DNA from: Limisphaera sp.
GTDB lineage: Bacteria > Verrucomicrobiota > Verrucomicrobiia > Limisphaerales > Limisphaeraceae
NCBI GenBank assembly: GCA_025057755.1
Contig: JANWVC010000023.1
Coordinates: 1-46,629, forward strand
DNA: 46,629 nucleotides
Direction: 5' to 3'
Shown here: piece after piece, positions 16,179 to 26,001 of the stretch
Layout of the letters: every line of letters starts with the position of its first letter
Position numbering within the stretch: position 1 is the first letter of the stretch
Made by a program: the position numbers and the translations under genes
Notes under the pieces: generated by a model
The model's input: only the letters and a program-made list of their open reading frames with translations
Database searches by the model: none
Told to the model about the DNA's origin: nothing

Positions 16179-18697
16179 GGCGAGCCGGTCGATGCAGAGG
16201 AGTCGGGCTGCGAGGCCAACCAGGTTCGGAGTTGCTGCTGGATCTCTTGAAACTCATGCTCGATCTCTGCCAGCAAGCCCGGCAATTCTGATAGGTTGCC
16301 TGCCTCGGCGCTTGCTTCCATGCGTCGGAGCAGTGGTGTAATCCGGCGCATGCCACAGGTGGCACTGGCTCCGGCGCAACTGTGGGCCACGCGTCGAACC
16401 TCAGCGGCGTTGCCTGCCGCCAAGGCAGCCTGCAACTGACTCAGTTGTTGCGTGGTTTGTTCCACGTACAATGTGGTTAATTCGCGTACATTATTTAGAT
16501 CGCCCTCGGCAAACTCCATCAAGCGATCGAAATCGACAGCCGGATCCGTTTTGCCGGATTCGGGCTCGGCCGGTTCCGGATTTGACGCAGCAGCGGTGGA
16601 AGATTGAAACACCGGTCCCCACCGTTCCATGACCTGACGAATATCATAGGGCCGAATGGGCTTGGCCAGGTAATCATCCATGCCGGCTGCGAGGCAACGC
16701 TCGCGATCGCTTTGCATGGCGCTGGCCGTCATCGCCACGATAACGATGCGCTTGTTGAAGTGGGGCAGCGGATTGGCGCTTTTTTGACGTTCGCGGATGG
16801 CCCGAGTGGCGGTCAATCCGTCCATTTCGGGCATTTGCAGGTCCATGAACAACAAGTCATAGGGTTGCCGTTCCAAGGCGGCAAGGGCTTCGACGCCGTT
16901 TTGCGCAACGTCTGCACGGTAACCGAGCTGCTGCAAGAGCCGGAGAGCCACCTTTTGATTGATGAGGTTGTCTTCGCACAACAGGACGCGCATGGGAAAA
17001 CGCTGGGCTGTGTTAGAGTCGAGCTTCCCGGGCCGTTCGGGCGACGGTGTCGGTGTCGGGGAAGCTGAGGAACTTCCCAAAATGCGGGCGAGCGCATCGC
17101 GCAGGGCCAAGGGTTTAGTTGGCTTGATCAAGCACGCAGCGAAACGGGCGCTCGCAATGTCCGGGGCATCGGCTTTAACCCCCATGGCGCTGAGCAGCAA
17201 CAGATGCATGGAGGCAGCGGCCGGGTGTTTGCGGAGCTGATGGGCCAAGGTGACGCCATCCATCTCGGGCATGCGCAGGTCAAGAATGGCGATGTCAAAA
17301 GTTTCGCCGTTTTGAATCCAATCCAACGCTTGAATAGGGCTGGCGGTGGCTTTCGGCTGCATGCCCCATCGACTGGTGCAACGGACTAATTGTTCGCGGC
17401 AGGTGGCGTTGTCATCTACGATGAGCACGCGGCGTCCCTGCAGGTGAGGCGGTGGTGGCGGCACTGGGGTCTGGGCCGCTTGCTCTGCGACTGGCAGCGG
17501 CAAGGTGAAGTGAAAAGTGGAACCTTTCTGCACGGTGCTTTCCACCCAAATACGTCCGCCCATGGCCTCGACGAGGCTGCGGCTGATGGCCAATCCGAGC
17601 CCGGTCCCACCATATTGCCGGGCAGTGGCGGCGTCCACCTGACTGAAGGATTGAAACAGGCGCGGCAGTCGATCGGCAGGAATGCCGATCCCGGTGTCAC
17701 GGACGGAAAAGTGCAGCCAGCAGGGCGCATCGGGCCGGGCGGGTTCACGCAGGTCGGAAAGCAGACGCACGTTGAGAACCACTTCACCCACGTGCGTGAA
17801 TTTCACAGCGTTGCCTAACAGATTAACGAGGATCTGGCGAATGCGATTCGGATCTCCGAGGAGGCTTTCCGGAATGCCTTCGTCCATGAGGTAAGTCAAC
17901 TCAAGTTTTTTCTCGGCTGCTTTGGCTGCGAGGACGTCCAACGATTCTTCCACGCATGCGCGCAGGGAGAAGGGACGTTGCTCCAGTTCAAGTTTTCCCG
18001 CCTCGATTTTGGAAAAGTCCAAGATTTGGTTGATCAGACTCAGGAGGGCTTCGCCGCTGGAGTGGATGGTCTCAACGTAGGTGCGTTGCTCGGCGTTTAG
18101 GGGAGTTTCCCGCAGCAGCGCGCACATGGCGATAACGCCATTCATGGGCGTGCGGATCTCGTGGCTCATATTGGCGAGAAACTCCGCCTTGGCGCGGGCC
18201 GATTCTTCGGCGGCTTTCCGAGCTGCTTCCAATTCCCGATTGGCGCGGGTAAGCTGGTCTTGAAGACGTTTCGTGCGCAAGACAGCTCGAATACGCGCGC
18301 GCAATTCGGTTGCCTCAAACGGCTTGGTAACATAATCCGATGCGCCGGCTTCGAATCCCCGAAGTTTGTCTTGGGGATTGTTCCACGCGGTCACCACCAC
18401 CACCGGGATGTGCTGGGTTTGAGGGTCAGCTTTGAGCCGTTGCAATAGTTGCAGCCCGTCCATATCGGGCAGACCTAGATCGAGCAGGATCATCTCCGGT
18501 GGCGCTTGCCGGATTCGTTCCCAAGCTTCACGCCCGGTGGCTGCACAGTCCAACTGGATGGCGTCCAGCGTCAATAGGCTGGCCAACACTTCCGGCAATT
18601 CCGGGTCATCCTCCACCAATAAGACCGATGCCGGCTCTGGAGTCGCGCTCCGAGAGCGAGACGTATCCTGATCGAATCCCTCGGCTGTCTTGTTCAT
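16175..18697 (-). CDS. Hybrid sensor histidine kinase (REC-HisKA-HATPase-REC-REC-Hpt)
   Basis: The 840-residue protein has no transmembrane or classical sensor domain. In order it carries a receiver (about 24-140, phospho-acceptor D73 in LLDLGLPD), a coiled linker and HisKA with H179 in [15 protein letters not shown]. The HATPase has the N box in [12 protein letters not shown] and G boxes in DTGIGIP and [10 protein letters not shown]. Two more receivers follow (VDDNATC.../[10 protein letters not shown] and CEDNLINQ.../[10 protein letters not shown]), then a C-terminal Hpt domain with its histidine in [12 protein letters not shown]. It is therefore a soluble, receiver-controlled phosphorelay kinase that probably takes its signal from another protein. 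ATG 18697 is chosen because the conserved part starts just after it; the open frame before it reads like non-coding DNA. The downstream regulator overlaps it by four bases. Confidence 0.92.
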   Translation of the reverse strand: MNKTAEGFDQDTSRSRSATPEPASVLLVEDDPELPEVLASLLTLDAIQLDCAATGREAWERIRQAPPEMILLDLGLPDMDGLQLLQRLKADPQTQHIPVVVVTAWNNPQDKLRGFEAGASDYVTKPFEATELRARIRAVLRTKRLQDQLTRANRELEAARKAAEESARAKAEFLANMSHEIRTPMNGVIAMCALLRETPLNAEQRTYVETIHSSGEALLSLINQILDFSKIEAGKLELEQRPFSLRACVEESLDVLAAKAAEKKLELTYLMDEGIPESLLGDPNRIRQILVNLLGNAVKFTHVGEVVLNVRLLSDLREPARPDAPCWLHFSVRDTGIGIPADRLPRLFQSFSQVDAATARQYGGTGLGLAISRSLVEAMGGRIWVESTVQKGSTFHFTLPLPVAEQAAQTPVPPPPPHLQGRRVLIVDDNATCREQLVRCTSRWGMQPKATASPIQALDWIQNGETFDIAILDLRMPEMDGVTLAHQLRKHPAAASMHLLLLSAMGVKADAPDIASARFAACLIKPTKPLALRDALARILGSSSASPTPTPSPERPGKLDSNTAQRFPMRVLLCEDNLINQKVALRLLQQLGYRADVAQNGVEALAALERQPYDLLFMDLQMPEMDGLTATRAIRERQKSANPLPHFNKRIVIVAMTASAMQSDRERCLAAGMDDYLAKPIRPYDIRQVMERWGPVFQSSTAAASNPEPAEPESGKTDPAVDFDRLMEFAEGDLNNVRELTTLYVEQTTQQLSQLQAALAAGNAAEVRRVAHSCAGASATCGMRRITPLLRRMEASAEAGNLSELPGLLAEIEHEFQEIQQQLRTWLASQPDSSASTGSP

Positions 18698-18918
18698 GGC
18701 ATCGCCCGTTTCCCGTGTGCATTGAACAACAGCGCTCGCCCTGCGCCAACGCCATTGTTGGGCGGTAGCCGACCTTGGAAGCAGGCCGGGCCAAATACAG
18801 GGACCGTTCGGAACCGAACCGCCTGGCCCGAACGGCCCGTCCCCAAAGTCGCCCATCCGGAAGCGTTGAACGTTCCTTACCGGATCGGGACTGTCTGGAT
18901 GGCTCCAGTTCGCCGGGT

Positions 18919-19611
18919 TTAACACCTTGAGGCTGCGTCACGCCGGAGGCATCGTAAACCGAGCGCGACCCAACCAAGCCCCATCAGGGCCAGCGTGCCG
19001 GATTCGGGTATCACCGCGATCCGCACCTGGCCCAGACCGGCCACAGTCGCAGGATCCGCGTTCGGCCCGGTCACCATGAAACCGAACTGAGCAATATTCC
19101 CGGCGCCGATCGCTCGCGACACAGAGAAAGCTGTGCCCGATTGGAGAGTTTGCGTGTTCATCCCCACCCAGCCGTAGCCTGGAGTAAATTCTTTAACAAA
19201 AGCCACCGCGTTGTAGGGCGCCACCAAAGAGTTCTCCAAAGTCGATCCGGAAAAGGTAACGGTCTGACCGCCCCAAGCCGTGCCCATATCCACATAAAAG
19301 TTCGCTTCCAACCATTTGTTCGGCTGACCGTTGTTCACCCAATAAGGATCACTCGGATTCCATGTACTCGTATTAGGAGCGAGGCGCAGTTCCGTGCCGA
19401 TCCATGCTGCCGGAAGATCTGCCACCCCCCATGGGCTTCCCCACAGGTAACTGCCGGCACTGTTGCCTCCGACCAGGTTGTAAACGTTCATGTAACCCAC
19501 CCATGAGTAGGATGGATCCACCACCGCGCTTTGAGCTGACACAGACAGCGGGTTGCACAACCAGACCGCTGCCCATGCAGAGGCCGTACACAAGAGACGC
19601 AGGGTTTTCAT
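18919..19611 (-). CDS. PEP-CTERM sorting-domain exported protein
   Basis: The 230-residue protein starts with a signal peptide (MKTLRLLCTASAWAAVWLCN, cleavage after SVSAQ). It ends with a PEP-CTERM-type tail: a PESGTLALMGLG motif, a hydrophobic span and a basic cluster RCLRR near the end. Such proteins are cut and anchored by an exosortase during export. The middle 170 residues are rich in Trp, Asn, Gly and aromatic residues and resemble no enzyme; a secreted, possibly carbohydrate- or matrix-associated role is usual for the class. The tail has PES in place of the more common PEP plus S/T, a known variation. ATG 19611 begins the signal peptide and has GGAG just upstream. No exosortase gene is in the window. 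It lies 221 bases upstream of the hybrid kinase on the same strand. Confidence 0.85.
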   Translation of the reverse strand: MKTLRLLCTASAWAAVWLCNPLSVSAQSAVVDPSYSWVGYMNVYNLVGGNSAGSYLWGSPWGVADLPAAWIGTELRLAPNTSTWNPSDPYWVNNGQPNKWLEANFYVDMGTAWGGQTVTFSGSTLENSLVAPYNAVAFVKEFTPGYGWVGMNTQTLQSGTAFSVSRAIGAGNIAQFGFMVTGPNADPATVAGLGQVRIAVIPESGTLALMGLGWVALGLRCLRRDAASRC

Positions 19612-20124
19612 GGCTCCATTCTCCGCGAGGTCATGATTGTGTTGTTGGTTGACGTTCTCCATCCCACCACGTCGGGCGGGGATGGTCAAGGCCATTCCAA
19701 ATGCTTCAGCAGCGCAGCTTCGGAAACGGTCGGTCCTTTCTTCAAAACCGATTTTCCCACCGGCCGAATCCATCGGCAAATGAACCCTCGTCTTCGCCTT
19801 GGCATCGCCGACCCAAGCAATCTCTATCGCGCCAGTCCGGGCCGCCTGCAACCGCACACGAAGGCAACAAAATCTGTTGCAGTTTAGGCAACTCCGGCAA
19901 TGCGGAAACTGGCTCGGAGTTCGTAATGTTATGTTGGCATGACGGGTGGATCAGCCTCAGCAGCAGACATGGCCCGGCTGAGAGCGCGGTAACATGCAAG
20001 GATGAATTCAGCGTAATTTGGCGAGTGTGCGGAATCCGACTGTGGAATGGAAGGAACAATTTGAGAATGGGCGCACACGGAGCTGTTCAGGGATGGAACG
20101 CATGGTGACGGGGAGCATCGGGCC
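19612..20124. other. Divergent promoter region between PEP-CTERM gene and cytochrome genes
   Basis: These 513 bases separate two genes transcribed outward, so both promoters should lie here. No coding frame is convincing, and no sigma-54 box or known riboswitch was recognised; in particular, the c-di-GMP (GEMM) core often found before cytochrome genes was looked for and not seen. A ribosome site (GGGGAG, 20110-20115) lies 9 bases before the cytochrome ATG. Confidence 0.5.
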
Positions 20125-21639
20125 ATGAATGCTGAAAGTTCCATTCGGGAGCCTGAGAAGCCGCCGCTGATTCGGAACTGGTGGAGTCTGACCGGTCTGA
20201 CGATCGCTGCCGGGGCACTGTTTTCGTTTCTGTTTTTATTTGTTTTGGACTCACTGGCTCGATCCGGGAATCCCTACCTTGGGATCCTGACGTATTTGGT
20301 GGCGCCGGCTTTCTTGTTCTCAGGTCTGATCCTGGCCGGTCTGGGGATGTGGTTGGAGCACCGGCGCCGGCGGCAACAAGGAGGCGCTGTCTCGGCCTTG
20401 GTCATAGATTTCTCACGCGCCCGGGATCGGCGGCGTCTGGCATGGTTTGGTGGTGGGGCAGCGGGGTTTTTGCTGCTATCGGCCATCGGGAGTTACCAAA
20501 CTTATCACTTCACTGAATCGACTCAGTTTTGCGGCCAAGTTTGCCATACGGTGATGGAACCGCAGCGGGTGACGCATCAACTCGGCCCGCATGCCCGTGT
20601 GGCTTGTGTGGAATGTCATATTGGTCCCGGCGCCACCTGGTTTGTGAAATCTAAACTTTCGGGCACATACCAAGTGTATGCGACGTGGGCTGACAAATAT
20701 CCAAGGCCGATTCCCACGCCGATTAAGAATCTGCGTCCGGCTCGCGAGACATGCGAGCAGTGTCATTGGCCTCAGAAGTTCATCGGCAACCTGGATCGGA
20801 CGTTTCATTACTTTCTGGCAGATGAAACGAACACTCCCTTTGTGGTGCGGATGACGCTTAAGGTGGGTGGCGGCGATCCCCGGCTCGGTCCCGTGGCGGG
20901 GATTCACTGGCATGTGCATCCCACCAATGTAGTTCAATACGTGGCGGCTCGATGGGACCATGGGCAATGGGTGCCCGATCCCAGCCGGCAGAGCATACCG
21001 TGGGTTCGGTTCGTGGACGGTCAAGGAGTCGTGACCGAGTTTCGCAAGCCGGGGTTTACCAATGATCCAGCCCGATTCGAGATCCGGACGATGGATTGCA
21101 TGGATTGTCACAACCGGCCGGCGCATCAGTATCAGGCTCCGTCGAAGGCGGTGAACCATGCGTTGGCGCTGGGCCGGATCGATCCATCGCTCCCGTGGAT
21201 CAAGTCCAATGCCGTTTATGCGCTGACGCGGCCGTACACGAATTTGTCGGAGGCCCTCGAGCGAATTGCGACTTTTCTGGCCGCGGCGTATCCGGCGCCG
21301 GACCATCGGGATTTGGCGCCGTCGGTTCGAGAAGCCATCGCCACGGTGCAGGAGATTTATCAGCACAACTTCTTTCCCGGGATGCGCGCTTCGTGGGAAA
21401 AGTATCCGGTTAACAGCAGTCACATGTTTTGGCCGGGCTGTTTTCGTTGCCATGAGGGCCGCCATGTCACGGCCGACGGTAAACGCAGGATTGTTAATGA
21501 CTGCAATGCCTGTCACACGATTTTGGCGCAGGGTTATGGCGAAGTCCTACGACAATTGACGCCGGAGGGCCAGCCGTTCCGGCATCCGGGCGACGAAGTG
21601 GACGGCGGCTGTTATGAATGTCATACAGGAGGGTTGTGA
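20125..21639 (+). CDS. NapC/NirT-type membrane multihaem cytochrome c (seven haem sites)
   Basis: The 504-residue protein has three hydrophobic helices in its first 125 residues and then a haem-rich periplasmic part. Haem sites are CGQVCH at 136-141 (a CX3CH form typical of this NapC-like group), then CVECH, CEQCH, CMDCH, CFRCH, CNACH and CYECH, seven in all. The segment with VCHTVMEPQ, CHIGPGATWFVKSKLSG and RPIPTPIKNLRPARETCEQCHWP is the NapC/NirT family signature. Such proteins take electrons from menaquinol and hand them to periplasmic cytochromes. The downstream cytochrome gene overlaps this one by 26 bases, so the two are almost certainly made together. No nitrate, nitrite or arsenate reductase subunit is nearby, so the terminal acceptor is unknown. 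Confidence 0.93.
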   Translation: MNAESSIREPEKPPLIRNWWSLTGLTIAAGALFSFLFLFVLDSLARSGNPYLGILTYLVAPAFLFSGLILAGLGMWLEHRRRRQQGGAVSALVIDFSRARDRRRLAWFGGGAAGFLLLSAIGSYQTYHFTESTQFCGQVCHTVMEPQRVTHQLGPHARVACVECHIGPGATWFVKSKLSGTYQVYATWADKYPRPIPTPIKNLRPARETCEQCHWPQKFIGNLDRTFHYFLADETNTPFVVRMTLKVGGGDPRLGPVAGIHWHVHPTNVVQYVAARWDHGQWVPDPSRQSIPWVRFVDGQGVVTEFRKPGFTNDPARFEIRTMDCMDCHNRPAHQYQAPSKAVNHALALGRIDPSLPWIKSNAVYALTRPYTNLSEALERIATFLAAAYPAPDHRDLAPSVREAIATVQEIYQHNFFPGMRASWEKYPVNSSHMFWPGCFRCHEGRHVTADGKRRIVNDCNACHTILAQGYGEVLRQLTPEGQPFRHPGDEVDGGCYECHTGGL

Positions 21640-23833
21640 CCTGATCAGAGCCGCCCTGGCTCGGCTGTGGCGGACTGGTTTCAGACGCTGCGACAGGCCG
21701 GCAGTCATTGCTTCGGCCGCGCCGTGGTTGTGGTTAATAACGGGTTTCTGTCTAGCGGGGTCGTGTGCATACGGGGCCAAAGCAGATCCCGCGCGGTTTT
21801 CGAACGCGGACTGTCTGGATTGCCATTTGGACCCCACCACCACGCGGACCCGTGGGGGTCAGGTGATTTCGTTGGTGTTTCCCACAAATGCCTTTGCCCG
21901 CTCTGTGCATGCGGCGCTAGATTGCGTGGATTGTCATGAAGGCATTCCCGAGTTGGTGCATCCGACGCCCCTGCCGGCTCCCAACTGCGGCGGATGTCAC
22001 GAAAAGGAGGCCAAGGACTACGCTGCGAGTATTCACGGGGTTAGCCATACCTTGGGCGCCAGTGGGGCAGCGCACTGTTGGGATTGTCACGGCGCACATG
22101 ACATTTTGGCGAGTCGGCATCCCGATTCACCGGTGTTCAAACTCAACCTGCCGCGCACCTGTGCCAAATGCCATAGCAATCCGGGTCTGACCGAAGAATA
22201 TCGGATGAAACATCCGGAAGCTGCGGCGCATTATCAGGACAGCATTCACGGCCAGGCGTTGCTGAAGCTGGGTTTGGTGGTGGCTCCTTCCTGCAACGAT
22301 TGTCATGGCGTGCATGACATCAAGCGCAGTGTGGACCGGGACTCGCCCGTCCATCATTTGAATGTGGCGCGGACCTGTGGCCGATGCCATTTGGGGGTGG
22401 AGCAGGTGTATGAGCGCAGCATTCATGGCCAACGGCTGCTGCAAAGGGACAAACGCGCGCCGGTTTGCACCACCTGTCATTCCGCGCATGAGATTGAGCC
22501 GCCCACTTCTGGTCATTTCAAAGCCACAAGCGACCGAAAGTGTGGCCAATGTCATCAGGACCGCCTGGAGTACTACCACGAGACGTATCACGGCAAGGCC
22601 ATGGTGCTCGGCCGGCCGAATCGTGCGCCTGATGTAGCGGCCTGTTATGATTGTCATGGCCATCACGATGTGCTGCCAGCTTCTGATCCTGGCTCGCGCC
22701 TTTCGTCCACCAACATTTTGCGCACCTGCCAGCAATGTCATCCCCGTGCCACGATTGGATTCACGCAGTATCGGCCTCATGCGAACCCGATGGATCGCGA
22801 GCATTATCCTGTGGAACACGCAGTTTTTGTGGGGATGACCTCGCTGGTGGTGGCGGTGTTTGTGTTCTTTGGCGTGCACACCCTAGCCTGGCTAGTGCGT
22901 ACGGTGTATCTCTATTGGCGTGACTCAAAGACGTTCCGTGAAACCAAGGTGCGCACGCAAAAGGATGACGAGTGGTTTACACGTTTCACGCCGTTCGAAC
23001 GATTCCTGCATTTGCTGGTGGTCAGCAGTTTCCTATTGCTGGTGCTGACCGGGATGCCCCTGAAGTTTTATTATACGGACTGGGCCAAAGCGCTGTTTGG
23101 AATCATTGGCGGCCCGGACACGGCGCGGGTGTTGCACCGCTTTGGCGCGCTGGTCACATTTTTGTACTTCGGTCTGCACCTGATGGCCCTGGGGGCCAAG
23201 GCGTGGCGGGGACGCCATTCCGTGCGAGATCCGCACACTGGGCGCTGGGACTGGCGGCGTCTGCGGGAAGGGTTGTTCGGTCCGGATTCCATGCTCCCGA
23301 CGCTCCAGGATTGGCGGGATTTTGTGGCGCACAATCGTTGGTTCTTCGGCAAAGGACCCAAGCCCCAATTTGACCGGTGGACCTACTGGGAAAAATTCGA
23401 CTATCTGGCCGTGTTCTGGGGTGTATTCATGATCGGTAGTTCAGGTTTGATTCTCTGGTGGCCGGACTTTTTTACAAGGTTCCTTCCGGGTTGGATCATC
23501 AATGTGGCCCACATTATTCATTCAGACGAGGCGTTGCTGGCGGCCGGGTTTATTTTCACCATTCATTTCTTCAACACGCATTTCCGCCTGGAGAAGTTCC
23601 CCATGGACACGGTTATTTTCTCCGGCCGCATTTCCAAAACGGAAATGTTGCACGAGCGCCGGCGTTGGTACGACCGGTTGCTGGCCAGTGGCAAATTGGA
23701 CCAGTTCCGCGTCCGGGATGATTGGGAGGGATGGAAAGGGATTGCGCGGGGCGTGGGTTATTCGTTTTTCGGTTTGGGCGTGATTTTGCTTCTGCTGATT
23801 CTCTACGCCATGGGCTCGCGGATGGTGCATTGA
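21614..23833 (+). CDS. Undecahaem cytochrome c fused to a cytochrome b561-like membrane domain
   Basis: The 739-residue protein begins with a hydrophobic export segment (about 36-56). It then carries eleven CXXCH haem sites between residues 67 and 376: CLDCH, CVDCH, CGGCH, CWDCH, CAKCH, CNDCH, CGRCH, CTTCH, CGQCH, CYDCH and CQQCH. From about residue 400 to the end there is a membrane domain of several helices with conserved histidines (VHTLAWL, RFLHLLVV, RVLHRFGAL, FGLHLM, IIHSDEA, IHFFNTHF), typical of di-haem cytochrome b quinol enzymes. The layout resembles the c-b fusions known from metal-reducing bacteria (CbcL type). The likely role is quinol oxidation coupled to periplasmic electron transfer; the partner is unknown. 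It overlaps the preceding NapC-like gene by 26 bases. Haem delivery would fit with hemW elsewhere in the window. Confidence 0.92.
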   Translation: MNVIQEGCDLIRAALARLWRTGFRRCDRPAVIASAAPWLWLITGFCLAGSCAYGAKADPARFSNADCLDCHLDPTTTRTRGGQVISLVFPTNAFARSVHAALDCVDCHEGIPELVHPTPLPAPNCGGCHEKEAKDYAASIHGVSHTLGASGAAHCWDCHGAHDILASRHPDSPVFKLNLPRTCAKCHSNPGLTEEYRMKHPEAAAHYQDSIHGQALLKLGLVVAPSCNDCHGVHDIKRSVDRDSPVHHLNVARTCGRCHLGVEQVYERSIHGQRLLQRDKRAPVCTTCHSAHEIEPPTSGHFKATSDRKCGQCHQDRLEYYHETYHGKAMVLGRPNRAPDVAACYDCHGHHDVLPASDPGSRLSSTNILRTCQQCHPRATIGFTQYRPHANPMDREHYPVEHAVFVGMTSLVVAVFVFFGVHTLAWLVRTVYLYWRDSKTFRETKVRTQKDDEWFTRFTPFERFLHLLVVSSFLLLVLTGMPLKFYYTDWAKALFGIIGGPDTARVLHRFGALVTFLYFGLHLMALGAKAWRGRHSVRDPHTGRWDWRRLREGLFGPDSMLPTLQDWRDFVAHNRWFFGKGPKPQFDRWTYWEKFDYLAVFWGVFMIGSSGLILWWPDFFTRFLPGWIINVAHIIHSDEALLAAGFIFTIHFFNTHFRLEKFPMDTVIFSGRISKTEMLHERRRWYDRLLASGKLDQFRVRDDWEGWKGIARGVGYSFFGLGVILLLLILYAMGSRMVH

Positions 23834-24062
23834 CTCGGGCGCGATTCTGCGAGCGCCTGCGGGATAGTGGTTCTCTGAACTTCCGAAGAAGATTTGTTCT
23901 GGGTCGGAGTCCACCGTGCGGGGATGACTCGACAAAGGTGGTGAGGTCTTTCCACACTGACGCGGAGCTTTACCGGCGTCTTCCGCTGCCCATACGTCAT
24001 GGATTGCTTTTGGCGGTCGGTGAGACAACAGGAGGCTTGAAGCAGGTTGGGTTGGGGTGTTC

Positions 24063-25862
24063 ATGAGTCCGGATTCTATCGCATTGGCGCTGATTTTGGG
24101 GGCAGCGTTGTACTTGTTCTGGACGCAAGTGATCCGCATGGACCTGACGGCCCTGGCGGTGATGCTGGCGCTGATTGTGCCGTGGCCGCGTTCAGACGGG
24201 CAGTGGCGCGGGATTTTGACTCCGGCGGAGGGTTTTTCGGGTTTTGGCAGCGTGGCGGTGATGATGGTAGTGGCCATGTTTGTATTTGGCACCGCTTTGG
24301 CACGAACTGGAGTCACCGAGGTGTGGGGGTTGCGACTGTTTCGGGCTTGTGCACGGACCGAGTGGGGACTGCAATTGGCCGTTTTGGTGGCCACCACTCT
24401 GACATCCATGTTTATCAATGACACCACGGTGGTGATCCTGTATTTGCCGCTCATTTTGACCCTTTGTCGCGAACGCGGCTGGTCACCGTCCCGGTTCCTC
24501 ATGATTGCGGCCTATGGAGCGTTGTTGGGCGGGCAGTGGACACTGATCGGTACACGCAGCAACATCCTTGTGGGAGATATCTTGCGGCAACAAACGGGTC
24601 AGGGACTGGGTTTTTTTGACCTGACGCCGGTAGCCGCTGTGGTGTTTGTCGGGTGTGCGGTTGTCTTGATGTTGTGGGGCCGGCGATTTCTGCCGGCGGA
24701 AAAGCCGGGGGAATCCTTGGAGGAACGACTGGCGCAGCACTATTTGACCGAGGTCATGGTCACGCCGCGCTCTGCGCAGTTGGGGCGTCCGATTCGAGAA
24801 GTGGTGTCGGCTATGGGTTCGGACGTTTCGTGGGTGGGCTTGGTGCGCGGTCAGGAACGACTGCCGCCGGCCGACTGGCTTCATCTTCAGGCCGGAGATG
24901 TGCTGATTTTGCAGGGTCCGGTCTCGGTCATTGGAGGGCTGCTGAAGTCGCGGGATTTTCAGTGGCAGGAGGAGCTGACAATTGATGATCGGACGTTACG
25001 CAGCGTGGATTTGGTCACTGTGGAGGCGCTGCTGGCGCCTCGGTCCAATTATGCGGGACGCACATTGGAAGAGATGCGCTTCACACAGGAGTACGGGTTC
25101 ACCCTGCTTGGCATCGCGCGGCGAGGCCGAAGCTTGGAGGAACGTCCTGCACAGACGGCGCTGGAGGAGGGGGACTCCTTGCTGCTGTTGGGTCACGTGG
25201 CATCTCTGCCGCGGCTGGCGGCCAATCCGGATCTGATTGTTCTGGCGCAGCAGGAGTTTGTGCCGTTCAACCGCTCGCGGGCGTTTTTGACGCTGGGTCT
25301 GCTGGCCGGCATTGTGGTCACGGCGGCAACGGAGGTGCTGAGTCCGGCGATTTCGATACCCATCGCGGCGTTATTGGTGGTATTGACGGATTGTGTCAAA
25401 GTTCGGGACCTGTATCGAGTGGTGGATTGGCAGGCCGTGGTCACGGCGGCGGGTTTGATTCCGTTTGGACTGGCCGTGGAAAAGACCGGCGCGGCCCGGG
25501 ATTGCGCAGAGTGGGCGGTACAGTGGTTAGAAGGTGCAGGTCCGACTGCGTTGCTGGCGGCTCTTTGCTTGTTGGCCATCGGGTTGACCCATTTCATTGA
25601 CAACTCAGCCGTGGGCATCATCTTGGCGCCGGTTGCCTACAACGTGGCCTTGATCCTGGGTGTGGACCCGAAGCCGTTCATGGTGGGGATTGCGATTTGC
25701 ATTTCGGCGTCATTTTGCACGCCGTTTGCGCATGAAAGCACGATCTTGGTGATGGGGCCCGGCCGATACCGGTTTCGGCATTATCTGCAAGCGGGCGGTT
25801 TCATGGCTGTACTGACGTGGGTGCTGACGACTTGGATCACACCCCGGGTCTGGCCATTCTAG
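24063..25862 (+). CDS. SLC13-family permease with two TrkA-C (RCK_C) domains
   Basis: The 599-residue protein is an ion transporter of the DASS/SLC13 type. Two blocks of membrane helices flank a soluble middle region at about 215-395, where two TrkA-C domains sit, each ending in an AGDVLILQG- or EGDSLLLLG-like motif. The hairpin motif FINDTTVVILYLP in the first half is mirrored by FIDNSAVGIILAP in the second, the pair that binds sodium and substrate in this family. Relatives carry sulfate, dicarboxylates or arsenite. The TrkA-C pair suggests control by a nucleotide or other ligand. A GTG at 24057 is in frame; ATG 24063 is preferred. It lies 229 bases after the cytochrome pair on the same strand, so co-transcription is possible but not shown. 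Confidence 0.9.
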   Translation: MSPDSIALALILGAALYLFWTQVIRMDLTALAVMLALIVPWPRSDGQWRGILTPAEGFSGFGSVAVMMVVAMFVFGTALARTGVTEVWGLRLFRACARTEWGLQLAVLVATTLTSMFINDTTVVILYLPLILTLCRERGWSPSRFLMIAAYGALLGGQWTLIGTRSNILVGDILRQQTGQGLGFFDLTPVAAVVFVGCAVVLMLWGRRFLPAEKPGESLEERLAQHYLTEVMVTPRSAQLGRPIREVVSAMGSDVSWVGLVRGQERLPPADWLHLQAGDVLILQGPVSVIGGLLKSRDFQWQEELTIDDRTLRSVDLVTVEALLAPRSNYAGRTLEEMRFTQEYGFTLLGIARRGRSLEERPAQTALEEGDSLLLLGHVASLPRLAANPDLIVLAQQEFVPFNRSRAFLTLGLLAGIVVTAATEVLSPAISIPIAALLVVLTDCVKVRDLYRVVDWQAVVTAAGLIPFGLAVEKTGAARDCAEWAVQWLEGAGPTALLAALCLLAIGLTHFIDNSAVGIILAPVAYNVALILGVDPKPFMVGIAICISASFCTPFAHESTILVMGPGRYRFRHYLQAGGFMAVLTWVLTTWITPRVWPF

Positions 25863-26001
25863 GGGCTTCGCCAATGCGGGGGGCCGGTCGATTGGGTATC
25901 TCAAGCCGGCTTGGCGGATCTTTACGGGGACAGAAGGAATCCGGGCGACACGGCGCGTACATCGAGCTGCGCTGCAGGGCCTTGGCGTGGCTCAGGCGCG
26001 A

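Noticed and set aside
16470..16510. A dif-like stretch (ACATTATTTAGAT) considered as a chromosome-dimer resolution site
   Set aside because: It lies inside the hybrid kinase coding sequence, matches only part of one arm of dif, and is about 17 kb from the composition flip.
19612..20124. Possible c-di-GMP riboswitch or sigma-54 promoter before the cytochrome genes
   Set aside because: The conserved core of the GEMM riboswitch and the GG-N10-GC sigma-54 spacing were looked for and not found.
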